From Chloroflexota bacterium (lineage in GTDB: Bacteria; Chloroflexota; Limnocylindria; Limnocylindrales; CSP1-4), in NCBI GenBank assembly GCA_019637815.1, contig JAHBUZ010000022.1:1-64000 (forward strand): a stretch of DNA of 64,000 nt, in the 5' to 3' direction. The position numbers were made by a program, and so were the translations under genes. Positions 34,998 through 43,179 of this stretch are shown piece by piece (position 1 is the stretch's first letter; every line of letters starts with the position of its first letter). The notes under the pieces are model-generated. The model saw nothing but the letters and a program-made list of their open reading frames with translations. It made no database searches and had not been told where the DNA came from.

Positions 34998-35069
34998 CGG
35001 CGGCTGGCTCGATGGCAGAGCAAGTGACTCTTGATCAGTTGGTTGAAGGTTCGAGTGGTTCCCGGCTCA
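34998..35069 (+). pseudogene. Pseudo-tRNA-Lys, inverted copy
   Basis: From position 8 of the tRNA to 3 nt beyond its 3' end, this stretch matches tRNA-Lys at 63 of 69 positions, on the opposite strand to the real gene. The acceptor 5' strand (CGGCGGC) no longer pairs, and CC-to-GG changes break the T-stem. It cannot be a working tRNA. Confidence 0.8.
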
Positions 35070-35100
35070 CCACTTCCATCTGCGGCAGCCCGAGACTCAC

Positions 35101-35136
35101 TATGTACTTGTCGACATATGATTCTGGCGCCATACT
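35101..35136 (+). promoter_or_regulatory. Promoter and operator of higBA
   Basis: TTGTCG (35108-35113) and CATACT (35131-35136) are spaced by exactly 17 bp. CATACT ends 6 nt before the toxin ATG, giving a leaderless mRNA. TATGT/ACATA arms (35101-35105 and 35114-35118) form a palindrome over the -35 box, a likely HigA site. Confidence 0.6.
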
Positions 35137-35142
35137 ACGTAG

Positions 35143-35526
35143 ATGCCATGGGACATCGAGGGCACCGACCAGTTCGTGGAGTGGTACGACACCCTCTCGG
35201 ACCGGCAGGCCGGCGCTGTCGATGCGGCTATCGACACGCTCGAGCGGCGCGGGCCCGGTCTCGGCCGGCCGCTCGTGGACACGCCCTGGACCGATCTGTT
35301 GCCGAACCTCAAGGAGCTGCGGATCGGGACCATCCGGATCTTGTTCGTGTTCGACCCGCGGCGCAGCGCGATCCTGCTGCTCGGCGGCGACAAGGCCGGC
35401 GCGTGGAAGACGTGGTACGACCGGATGATCCCGGAGGCGGTCCGTCTCTATGACGAGCACCTGCGGGAGCTGGCTGCAGAGGGCCTGCTCCCACGACATG
35501 ACCCGCCCGGCGTCGCGGGTCCTTGA
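35143..35526 (+). CDS. higB: HigB-type toxin (RelE superfamily, phage Gp49-like)
   Basis: 127 aa. Matches the PF05973 layout: MPWDIEGTDQFVEWYDTLSD, then LPNLKELRIGTIRILFVFDP, and LLLGGDKAGAWKTWYDRMIPEA. The family cuts mRNA on the ribosome. The toxin gene comes first, as usual for HigBA. The start follows the CATACT box by 6 nt. The antitoxin gene begins 31 bp downstream. It lies just after the pseudo-tRNA, which suggests arrival with a lost mobile element. Confidence 0.88.
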   Translation: MPWDIEGTDQFVEWYDTLSDRQAGAVDAAIDTLERRGPGLGRPLVDTPWTDLLPNLKELRIGTIRILFVFDPRRSAILLLGGDKAGAWKTWYDRMIPEAVRLYDEHLRELAAEGLLPRHDPPGVAGP

Positions 35527-35557
35527 GCACACGACGCCACCGACCTGGAGAGACGAC

Positions 35558-35872
35558 ATGGCAGGGCGCACGAAGTGGGCTGACATCAAGGCCCGGCGCG
35601 AGCGCGGCCCCGGATACACCAAGGCTCGGGAGGATGCTGCCCAGGCCATCAGCGCCGCGCTCACCCTGGACGAGCTGCGGCGGGACCGGGGGGTCACGCA
35701 GGTCACGCTCGCGGAGATGATGGGACGCGACCAGGGGGCAGTCTCCCGGACCGAGCGGCAGGACGACTGGTTCGTCTCGACCATTCGCGACTACGTGGAG
35801 AGCCTCGGCGGCAGACTGGAGATCCGCGCGGTGTTCGATGACGAGTCGGTGGAGATCCTGCCGGCGCACTGA
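35558..35872 (+). CDS. higA: HigA-type antitoxin (XRE-family helix-turn-helix)
   Basis: 104 aa. The helix-turn-helix is LDELRRDRGVTQVTLAEMMG then RDQGAVSRTERQDD (about residues 40-75). The rest is the C-terminal cap ending FDDESVEILPAH, as in the HigA subgroup paired with Gp49-like toxins. GGAGAG lies 6 nt before the ATG. It represses its own operon and neutralises HigB. Confidence 0.88.
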   Translation: MAGRTKWADIKARRERGPGYTKAREDAAQAISAALTLDELRRDRGVTQVTLAEMMGRDQGAVSRTERQDDWFVSTIRDYVESLGGRLEIRAVFDDESVEILPAH

Positions 35873-35949
35873 CGCAGGGGAACGTACGTTCAGCCCCATC
35901 CCCACGGGTGTCCCAGCGTGCGTCCATCCTCCCCGCGTACGATGCGTCG

Positions 35950-36399
35950 ATGCGTGACTCAGCGGCCGAGGCGATCCTCGCCAGCCTTCCGAAGCTCGAC
36001 GAGCACCAGGTCCGGCTGCTCCATGGCATGTGGCAGGGCGGCGACGCGGGTGCTCGTGCCCGCGGCTGGCAACGCGCCAAGCGCGCCCTCGCGGCGCGTG
36101 GCGAGACACGCCTCCTGGACGAGGCGCAGTCGGCCGTCTCGCGCTGGGTCCGCGACTACGCGGGCGGCACGCTCGCGCACCCGTATGACCTCGACCAGTC
36201 GTTCCGCGACAGCGGTCGGCTCGACGGACGCATCGCCGCGGCACCCGCGATCCTGGACGCCATCGTCGCCACGCTCGCGGGAGACGCCATCGACCCGGAT
36301 GACCACGCCGAGCTCCTTGGACCGTGGACGATCGCGACGACCCATCCTGCCCCCGATGACCCCGCCTGGCACGACCTCGCCCCTGGAGACGACACATGA
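35950..36399 (+). CDS. Helical protein of unknown function
   Basis: 149 aa, not recognised. All-helical pattern with repeated Ala/Arg/Leu heptads (GWQRAKRALAARGETRLLDE, AQSAVSRWVRDYAGG). The ATG follows a TACGAT box (35938-35943) by 6 nt. It overlaps the aldolase gene by ATGA, so it is translated with it and may work in the same pathway. Confidence 0.65.
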   Translation: MRDSAAEAILASLPKLDEHQVRLLHGMWQGGDAGARARGWQRAKRALAARGETRLLDEAQSAVSRWVRDYAGGTLAHPYDLDQSFRDSGRLDGRIAAAPAILDAIVATLAGDAIDPDDHAELLGPWTIATTHPAPDDPAWHDLAPGDDT

Positions 36400-37211
36400 C
36401 GATCCCCACCGACGCCAGCACTCCCGCCGTGCCCGCCGCGACCCGGACCTTCCGGCAGCGCGTCCTTGCGGGCGAGACGCTCTTCGGCACGTTCAGCAAC
36501 ATCGGCGCGCTGGCTGCCGCGGAGATCGTGGCCCGGGCGGGTCTCGACTGGGTCCTCATCGACCTCGAGCATGGTGCGGGCACGGAGGCGAACCTCGTCC
36601 CGCAGCTGGCCGCGGTGAGCGCCGCCGGTGCGACCGCGCTCGTGCGGGTCGAGCAGGGCACGCGGCTGCGCATCGGACGGGTCCTGGACCTCGGCGCGGA
36701 GGGCGTGATGGTGCCCCAGGTCGCGGACGCGGCCGCGGCGCAGGAGGTCGCCGCGTGGCTGCGCTACCCGCCGGCCGGTCGTCGGGGCGTCGCGCTGTTC
36801 ACGCGTGGCCTGGACTACGGCACGGGTGGCCACACCGCGGTGGATGTCCGGAACGAGCAGGTCACGGGCATCGTCCAGATCGAATCGGGCGAAGCGGCTG
36901 AGGCATCGGACATCATCGCCGCCATCGACGGGGTCGATGTCCTGTTCGTCGGCCCCGCGGACCTGACCCATGCCATGGGCATCCGCGGTGACATCACGCA
37001 CCCGGACTACCAGCGGGCCATCGAGCGGGTCGCGACCGCGGCACGGGCGCACGGCAAGGCCGCCGGCGTGATGCTCTGGAGCCCCGCGGACGTGACGCGC
37101 TACGCGGACCTCGGCTACACGATCTTCAGCCTGTCCACGGACGGCGGGCTGCTCAACAGCGCGGTCCGGAGCGCGCTTCAGGCAGGTCGCGCGGCGATCT
37201 CGTCGAGGTAG
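36396..37211 (+). CDS. HpcH/HpaI-family class II aldolase
   Basis: 271 aa TIM-barrel aldolase that splits or forms 2-keto-3-hydroxy acids with a divalent metal. LFGTFSNIGALAAAEIVARAG, the DWVLIDLEHG strand, VMVPQVADAAAAQEVA, IVQIESGEAAE with the metal-ligand Glu, and DVLFVGPADLTHAMGIRGDI are all present. At 271 aa it is family length. No degradation-pathway genes flank it, so the substrate (hydroxy-oxovalerate, heptenedioate or other) cannot be named. Confidence 0.88.
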   Translation: MTIPTDASTPAVPAATRTFRQRVLAGETLFGTFSNIGALAAAEIVARAGLDWVLIDLEHGAGTEANLVPQLAAVSAAGATALVRVEQGTRLRIGRVLDLGAEGVMVPQVADAAAAQEVAAWLRYPPAGRRGVALFTRGLDYGTGGHTAVDVRNEQVTGIVQIESGEAAEASDIIAAIDGVDVLFVGPADLTHAMGIRGDITHPDYQRAIERVATAARAHGKAAGVMLWSPADVTRYADLGYTIFSLSTDGGLLNSAVRSALQAGRAAISSR

Positions 37212-38569
37212 TCGGCGATGCTCGGCACGGCCCGCAGCACCCGCCGGAAGTAGTCGTCCACGTCCCGGAGCGCATCACTGCGGGCGTCGTGCATCACGGA
37301 CCAGTCGAGCGCCATCGGGACCTCGACCGACGCAGCGGGCACCAAGCCCACGTCCCCCTCCGGCGAGCCATCGACCACCTCGTCGCCTGCCACCAGCGCC
37401 CGGAACCGGCGCAGCCGGTCCACCATCAGCGCCTCGTCCGGGCCATCGAGCGCCGCGACCGCGGACATGATGAGCTGGTCCACCTGCCCGACGAGCAGGT
37501 CCCGGTCGAACACCTCCGGCCCTACGCTCGCCGCATCGGCGATGGTCTCCAGCAGCGCGGCCAGCTGGTAGAGCGCGGTCACCGGCTCATCGAACAGCTC
37601 CCGCAGGTAGGCCGCCTCCGCGTATCGACCGGAGAGCCGGAAGATGTTGTACATCCGCCGCGCCGCCTTGCCGTGGTTGGGCTTGCGCACGGTGTAGGTG
37701 TGGACCTCGCGCTCGAGCTGCTCGACATAGTCGTCCACGGCGTCCGCGCCCAGCTCCCCGACCAAGCGCGTGAACAGCGGGATCGTGTCCGCATCCAGGT
37801 AGACCTCCTGGAAGTACGGATCCAGGAACCCGTCGAGCGGCACGATCGTGCCATCCGGCGCCTCCCACGTGGGGTCGATGACGCTCGACGCGTTGGAGAG
37901 GATGCCCCGCTCGCGATCACCCACCAGCCAGTCCATCTTCGCCCAGCCGGGTCGGCCCGGGGCTTCCGACCAGTGGATGTGCTCGATGGACCCATCGTCC
38001 CGCACCAGCTCCTGGACGCCCGCCCGCACCTCCTCAGGAGCCCACGAGATCCACGCGCCGGGCTCCACCGAGTCGCCCCGCACGGTGCCCGCCCGATCGT
38101 GGGTCCCCCACTTGACCTCCCACAGCCGATAGCCGGGTCCGGAGTACGTGGCGAGCGCCTTCGTCCGCAACACCCCACCCAGGCGGTCGAGGGCGGCCTC
38201 CCGGGTGTCCGCCCGGATGTGGACGCGCTCGAAGAAGTCGCAGTCCGCCGGGTATCGCTGGATCTTGGCCTGCGCGGCGGAGCCGGAGAGCGCGAGCGCG
38301 GTGAGCACGTCCGGCGGCTCGTTCGGGATGCCCACCACCTCGGCCACGCGTCGGATGCGGGCCAGGTCCGCCGGGCTGTGGTCGGCCATCGTCACCCGAT
38401 GGCCGTACACGCCGCTCTGGACGTCCACCTCGAGTGGTCCATCCGCCTCCGCGGCCATCGCCGCGATCCAGCGCTCCGCCTCGTCCCGGTCCAGCTCGAC
38501 ACCCATGCGGGCGGCCGACTCGATGATCGACTCCAGGCTCTCGAGGTGGTCCATCGGCGCGTCCTCCAT
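37178..38569 (-). CDS. Conserved protein with nucleotidyltransferase-like motif
   Basis: 463 aa, not assigned. LSGSAAQAKIQRYPADCDFFERV (residues about 93-115) has the G-S...D-x-D spacing of the Pol-beta nucleotidyltransferase fold. The rest has no named domain; a helical region (about residues 285-350) follows an HTYTVRKPNHGKAARRMYNIFRLSGR segment, where minimal nucleotidyltransferases often carry a substrate-binding helical domain. A TATGAT box ends 8 nt before the ATG. The 3' end overlaps the aldolase gene by 34 bp in convergent orientation. Function is inferred from one motif. Confidence 0.55.
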   Translation of the reverse strand: MEDAPMDHLESLESIIESAARMGVELDRDEAERWIAAMAAEADGPLEVDVQSGVYGHRVTMADHSPADLARIRRVAEVVGIPNEPPDVLTALALSGSAAQAKIQRYPADCDFFERVHIRADTREAALDRLGGVLRTKALATYSGPGYRLWEVKWGTHDRAGTVRGDSVEPGAWISWAPEEVRAGVQELVRDDGSIEHIHWSEAPGRPGWAKMDWLVGDRERGILSNASSVIDPTWEAPDGTIVPLDGFLDPYFQEVYLDADTIPLFTRLVGELGADAVDDYVEQLEREVHTYTVRKPNHGKAARRMYNIFRLSGRYAEAAYLRELFDEPVTALYQLAALLETIADAASVGPEVFDRDLLVGQVDQLIMSAVAALDGPDEALMVDRLRRFRALVAGDEVVDGSPEGDVGLVPAASVEVPMALDWSVMHDARSDALRDVDDYFRRVLRAVPSIADYLDEIAARPA

Positions 38570-38609
38570 CCCGGTCGATCATACCGGCCCACCGTTCATA
38601 CTGACCGCC

Positions 38610-39665
38610 GTGGATGACCTGACCGCCGTGGATGATGACCGGCGACCGCCCCTGCCCGCCCTCCCTGCTCCGTCTGCCCCTGGCCCCGACATCACCGCGG
38701 CGGGTCATGCCGGCCGTGATGTGCCACCCCCGGAGCTGCGCGCCATGGCACGCGAGCGATCGAAGGCTCGGCGGGAGCGACGGTTCGCGGATGCGGACGA
38801 CCTGCGAGCCCATATCGAAGCAGCGGGCTGGGCGATCGTGGACCGGGGCACCGAGACCCGGCTCGTGCGCGCGCACCCCCTGGACGTGGTCGATGCCGAT
38901 GGAGCGACCCGATACGGCTGGTCCGGCGCGGTCCCACTGGCCGAGGGCGGTGCTCCGACGGACGTGACGCTCGTGGTGACGGCACGGCCGGAGGCCAGGG
39001 CCACGACCGCGCTGGTGGCACGCCTCGCGGACGCGGCAGGGCCCGCCGGCCACGGCATCCTGGTCGTGGCGGGTGACGGTCGACCGGTGGATGGGCTCGA
39101 CGCGTCGTTCGCGGCCGATCCAGGCTCGTCACCGGTGCGCGTAGTGCGGGTGCGGGGTGGCGTGGGACCCGGCACGCTCGTCGCGGTGGCGCGTCGCGCG
39201 ATCGCGGATGGGGTGATGGTGCTCGCCGACGTCTGGCCGGCGGACGCCGGAGCGGATGACATCCGAGCGCTCGTACAGACCCTGGGCGAACCCGGTGTCG
39301 CCGTGGCCGGCTTCGATGGTCGCGCCTCGACCGACCTGCGCCGGTTCGAGGAAGCCGCGCCCGGTGTGCCCGTGGAGGCCGTCGGCTGGTCGGGGCTGGC
39401 GTGTCGGGTCGCGGACGCGCGGACCGTCGACGAGCTCGATGAGCGGTTCACCGATCCCGGGATGTTCGCCGCGTGGTGGAGCCTGTGTCTCCGGGACGCG
39501 GGCTCCGTCGAGGGCCATCGGTCGGCGGTCGCCACCCGTCCGGTCGGCGGGTCGGTGCTGCGGGAGGACCAGGCGACGCGCAAGGATCGCTATCGACTCA
39601 TCGACCGGTTCGGCGGTCGGACGGACCTGCTCGTGGAGCGTGGAGGATCGCCATGGACGCCATGA
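38610..39665 (+). CDS. Fusion of a CysRS-like tRNA-binding helix pair and a glycosyltransferase-A-like domain
   Basis: 351 aa from GTG, 7 nt after a CATACT box (38597-38602). Residues 48-90 (MARERSKARRERRFADADDLRAHIEAAGWAI) resemble the C-terminal helical domain of cysteinyl-tRNA synthetase. After residue 110 the pattern is Rossmann-like (TDVTLVVTARPEARATTALV, GHGILVVAG, DGVMVLADVWPADAGADDI, PGVAVAGFDGR), similar to a family 2 glycosyltransferase but with ADVWP in place of the usual DxD. The combination is unusual. The next gene overlaps by 13 bp, so the two are co-transcribed. Confidence 0.5.
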   Translation: MDDLTAVDDDRRPPLPALPAPSAPGPDITAAGHAGRDVPPPELRAMARERSKARRERRFADADDLRAHIEAAGWAIVDRGTETRLVRAHPLDVVDADGATRYGWSGAVPLAEGGAPTDVTLVVTARPEARATTALVARLADAAGPAGHGILVVAGDGRPVDGLDASFAADPGSSPVRVVRVRGGVGPGTLVAVARRAIADGVMVLADVWPADAGADDIRALVQTLGEPGVAVAGFDGRASTDLRRFEEAAPGVPVEAVGWSGLACRVADARTVDELDERFTDPGMFAAWWSLCLRDAGSVEGHRSAVATRPVGGSVLREDQATRKDRYRLIDRFGGRTDLLVERGGSPWTP

Positions 39666-40003
39666 CCCGCATCGCACGGACGACGGTGGCGTCGGTGTAT
39701 GTCCACTACGTCACCAAGGTCGAGAGGAAGGGTCGCACCAGGGCGGAGCTCGACCAGGTCATCGGGTGGCTCACGGGCTTCGATGATGCGGAACTCGCGC
39801 ATCATCTCGAGGCGGGGACCACCTTCCGGGACTTCTTCGACCAGGCGCGCGTCAACCCGAACGCCTCGCGCATCACGGGTGTCGTGTGCGGGGTCCGCGT
39901 GGAGGACATCGAGGACCCGTTCATGCAGCGGATCCGCTGGATGGACAAGCTGGTGGACGAGCTCGCCAAGGGCAAGGCGATGGAGAAGGTGCTGCGCGAC
40001 TGA
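39653..40003 (+). CDS. DUF2200 family protein
   Basis: 116 aa. Matches the DUF2200 family: TRIARTTVASVYVHYVTKVERKGRT, DQVIGWLTGFDDAEL, RVNPNASRITGVVCGVRVEDIEDPFM, then a Lys-rich end. The family is widespread, short and without known function. GGAGG lies 6 nt before the ATG, inside the previous gene. Confidence 0.85.
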   Translation: MDAMTRIARTTVASVYVHYVTKVERKGRTRAELDQVIGWLTGFDDAELAHHLEAGTTFRDFFDQARVNPNASRITGVVCGVRVEDIEDPFMQRIRWMDKLVDELAKGKAMEKVLRD

Positions 40004-40009
40004 CCGCGC

Positions 40010-41227
40010 TCAGAACCGGAGCGGCTGCGGTCCCACGAGGAGCACCATGGCACCCACGGCGACCCCAACCACGAGCAGCCCGACCACCGCCCCCATGGCC
40101 GGGGAGATGGGGATCCGGCCCGATCGCACCGGACCACCCGTGGGAGACGACCAGAAGCTACCGAGCGTCAGGGCGTCCCGTGGCACCAGCGCCAGGCCCA
40201 GCCAGCAACCCGCGATGAGCCCGCCGACATGCGCGGCGTTGTCGATCGCCGGGATGGAGAAGCCGATGACCAGGTTGACCGCGATGAGCACGCCGATCTG
40301 CATCGTGAGGTTGCGTGCCTGACGCGTGAGCGCCGGTTTGTGCACCCGGTCCGCCACGAGCAGCACTCCGAACAGCCCGAAGATGGCGCCGCTCGCGCCC
40401 ACCGAGTTGGGTGCCGCAGAGAATACGTAGCTCGCCGCCGATCCGGCCGCCGCGCACGCGAGGTAGATGCCCAGGAACCGGACCGGCCCGTACAGCGCCT
40501 CCACCGTGGGTCCGATGAGGAACAGCGCGTACATGTTGAGCAGCAGATGGATCCAACCGCCGTGGACCAGGACCACCGTGAACAGGCGCCAGTACTCGCC
40601 GTCCGCCACGCCCACCTTGGACAGCCGGAGGAACCGGTAGACCGTGCCATCGTCCGCGAGGAACGTGAACACGCTGATGGCGACCGTGATCATGAGGATG
40701 GCCCACGTGACCCGCGGCTCGATGACGCCACTGGCCCTGGACCGCGCGAAGTACCGCTGCGCCGCCCCCGAGTCACCGGTCTCCTTGGAGAGCCAGCCGA
40801 GACGTGATGCGATCTCCGGCCGCTCGCTCGCGGGCGCCCGTCGCTCTGCCTCGCGATAGGCACGCGCGGCGCCCGTCAGGTCACCGCCGCGCACACGGGA
40901 CGCCGCCAGCTGCTGCCAGGCGCGCCACGAGAGCGGGCCCTCCGGTGCCTGGGTCGCGGAGATCCATGCCTGGATCGCGGCGGGCTCGTCATCGAGGCGG
41001 TAGCGGCACTCCGCGAGCCCCAGGAGCGCGGCGATGTGGAGGTTCGGGTCGTCGTTGCCGACCACCCGCGAGAAGGTGATCGCGGCGTGCTCCCAGTCCC
41101 CGTCCTCGGCCATCTGCTGGGCGCGCTGGAGCAGGCCGACCGCGACCGCGGGATCGAGACGGCCCGACCGGGCGGCGTCCGCGAGGGAGGGAGGGCCGCT
41201 GGGTCCGGTCGCGGCAGGGTGAGACAT
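40010..41227 (-). CDS. Rhomboid-family intramembrane serine protease with N-terminal TPR region
   Basis: 405 aa. Residues 20-165 form TPR-like helices (LLQRAQQMAEDGDWEHAAITF, LGLAECRYRLDDEPAAIQAW). Six or seven transmembrane helices follow. Asn231 (HLLLNMYALF), the nucleophile Ser279 (GASGAIFG) and His333 (AAHVGGL) are in place, so it should be active inside the membrane. It cleaves transmembrane segments of other proteins. A TAGACT box lies 8 nt before the ATG. It is third in line after an AAA-type NTPase and a GH-like gene, 11 bp from the latter. Confidence 0.92.
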   Translation of the reverse strand: MSHPAATGPSGPPSLADAARSGRLDPAVAVGLLQRAQQMAEDGDWEHAAITFSRVVGNDDPNLHIAALLGLAECRYRLDDEPAAIQAWISATQAPEGPLSWRAWQQLAASRVRGGDLTGAARAYREAERRAPASERPEIASRLGWLSKETGDSGAAQRYFARSRASGVIEPRVTWAILMITVAISVFTFLADDGTVYRFLRLSKVGVADGEYWRLFTVVLVHGGWIHLLLNMYALFLIGPTVEALYGPVRFLGIYLACAAAGSAASYVFSAAPNSVGASGAIFGLFGVLLVADRVHKPALTRQARNLTMQIGVLIAVNLVIGFSIPAIDNAAHVGGLIAGCWLGLALVPRDALTLGSFWSSPTGGPVRSGRIPISPAMGAVVGLLVVGVAVGAMVLLVGPQPLRF

Positions 41228-41238
41228 CTGTCGGGAGT

Positions 41239-43179
41239 CTACCCGGCTGACGCGCCACCCCTGGTCCCACGGAGGACCGTCGCGGCGAGCGCCGCGGTCC
41301 CGGCCACCGTCTCCATGCCCAGGGCACGCCCGTCGCGAGCATCCCAGGCGCCATCCGGACGCCATGGCTCGCCCGCCGCCTGGGCGATGCGCATCGGCTC
41401 GAGGACCCGTCGGTCGAGGTCATCCGCCACACCGCCGAGCGTCACCAGGTGCCCCGAACCCGTGGGATGGGCCACGACCGGCGCATCCTGCACGCGCCCG
41501 TACGTCCGCAGCGCGTCCGCGAGGAGCACCGTCATCGCGACGTGCACCTGGCCCGTCCAGACCGGCTCGCCGTCCGCATCGCGACGACCGGCCGGGTCGA
41601 GCACGAGGTCCGCAGGCACGAGCGCCTCCTCCGCGGTCGGTGCCGGCGCGAGGCTTCGGATTCCACGGTCCGTGAGCTGCACCTCCGGGTCGAGCAGGGG
41701 CTCCAGCGCCCAGCCCAGACGGGCACGACTGGCGAGCGAGACCACCACATCACCCCGACCGGCACGGCCGCTCCGACCCCGGATGAGGTGACCCGACAGC
41801 TCCGGGCGGTCACGGAGATGGTCGTCGATGCGCTGCGCCACGAGGGACGAACGCTCCACCACCACACCCGGCACGATCGCGACCCCGAGCAGCGGCACGC
41901 TGCTGACGAGGGCCCGGGCCGGCAGGCGGACGGGTCGCCCATCGCGGTCCGCCATCACCGGTCGATAGCCACCCGTCGTCGCGTCCCACATCGGGACGGC
42001 GCCGCCCATGGCCTCGAGCGCGTCGACCATGCCCACCGCGGTGTCGAGGAGGGTGACCAGGATGTCCTCCACGAGCGGGTCATGGCGCGCCAGCTCCGCG
42101 GCGAGCGACACCATCCACAGGACGTGTGCGGCCACCCACGGCACACCGTCCGCGACCACCAGGCCGCTCGAGACGGGCAGTGGACGACCGCCGCCCACCG
42201 ACAGGAGGGCGCCGCGCAGGACATTGCGGCCGTGTGCGTCCTGCTCGTCGAGCAGGCCCGAGGTCACGCCGAGCAGATGCTCCAGCGAGGTCTCGAGGAA
42301 GCGGATCCGTGCATCGCGTTCCCCGATCGTGGCGGCCACGCGCGCGACCGCCCACGCACCGATGGGCGGCGTCGCCGGCCAGGGAGTGCCCGGGCCGTGC
42401 CGACCACCCTCGGTGGCGCGCAGGGTCAGTCGGCGCGCCTCGGTCGGATCGAGGCGCGCGAGCGCGACCGCCGCGAGCCCTGCCTCCCAGCCATCCGCTG
42501 GCTCCCGGTCCAGGACACCGCTGACCAGTCGCCACGTGACGCCCCGGTCCTCGGGCGATGCGCTCGCGGGCAGCAGGCGCGCCAGGAACGCGTCCGTCTC
42601 CCGGCTGCGCAGCCCGAGGGTCGCGGCCACGTCCGGGCCCTCCGTCGGGAGGGATGTGATCCCCAGGGCCACGCGGAGCCGGACGGGCGACCCGACATCG
42701 ACATGCAGGTCGGACCTCCACCCGTGCTGCCCGTCCGTCCCGCCCGGCCACGTCACCCGTCGCGGCGCGATGCCGAGAGGACCGGCCACCATGATCGACG
42801 CCGGACCTTCCGGCCACGCGACCTGCAGGCCGACAGGGTTGGAGGACGAGGTCCGGGCCTCGATGATCAGATCCCGGGGTCCGCGCTTGGCCGCCGTCAC
42901 CACCAGCAGCCCACCCGCGATGGACCAGCTGCCGAACGAGCTCGTCGGGGTGGCGGTCATGGCGTCGATGGGGCCGAGCCTGCGTCGGCCCTCGGTCGCC
43001 CGGAGCTCCAGGAGCGTCGTCCCATCGGCATCGAGCAGTACGAGCGTGTCATCGGGCCGGCTGCGCACCCGCCATCCGCGCCAGTCTCGGTCGCCCCGAT
43101 CGGCGGCGTCGAGACGCGTCAGCTCGGCGTGTCGGACCGGGATACCGACCCGTGGGTGCGACCTCGGGCGGCGGCTCAC
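41239..43179 (-). CDS. (alpha/alpha)6-barrel glycoside-hydrolase-like protein
   Basis: 646 aa from GTG, overlapping the previous stop as GTGA. The first 210 residues are beta-rich (an N-terminal sandwich). The remainder has paired helices with aromatic loops (VPWVAAHVLWMVSLAAELARHDPLVE, MGGAVPMWDATTGGYRPV, RLPARALVSSVPLLGVAIVPG) similar in layout to MGH1/GH63-like glucosidase domains, where PVRSMVGLIPL is usual. The acidic catalytic pair could not be placed with confidence. Cytoplasmic. The substrate is unknown. Confidence 0.4.
   Translation of the reverse strand: MSRRPRSHPRVGIPVRHAELTRLDAADRGDRDWRGWRVRSRPDDTLVLLDADGTTLLELRATEGRRRLGPIDAMTATPTSSFGSWSIAGGLLVVTAAKRGPRDLIIEARTSSSNPVGLQVAWPEGPASIMVAGPLGIAPRRVTWPGGTDGQHGWRSDLHVDVGSPVRLRVALGITSLPTEGPDVAATLGLRSRETDAFLARLLPASASPEDRGVTWRLVSGVLDREPADGWEAGLAAVALARLDPTEARRLTLRATEGGRHGPGTPWPATPPIGAWAVARVAATIGERDARIRFLETSLEHLLGVTSGLLDEQDAHGRNVLRGALLSVGGGRPLPVSSGLVVADGVPWVAAHVLWMVSLAAELARHDPLVEDILVTLLDTAVGMVDALEAMGGAVPMWDATTGGYRPVMADRDGRPVRLPARALVSSVPLLGVAIVPGVVVERSSLVAQRIDDHLRDRPELSGHLIRGRSGRAGRGDVVVSLASRARLGWALEPLLDPEVQLTDRGIRSLAPAPTAEEALVPADLVLDPAGRRDADGEPVWTGQVHVAMTVLLADALRTYGRVQDAPVVAHPTGSGHLVTLGGVADDLDRRVLEPMRIAQAAGEPWRPDGAWDARDGRALGMETVAGTAALAATVLRGTRGGASAG

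Noticed and set aside
34499..35069. tRNA-Lys and its copy as attL/attR of a current island
   Set aside because: The two copies are inverted, the interval is only about 0.4 kb and there is no integrase. Simple site-specific integration gives direct repeats.
41239..43179. Trehalase or amylo-1,6-glucosidase assignment
   Set aside because: The helical pattern is barrel-like but the acidic catalytic residues could not be located, so a specific enzyme name is not supported.
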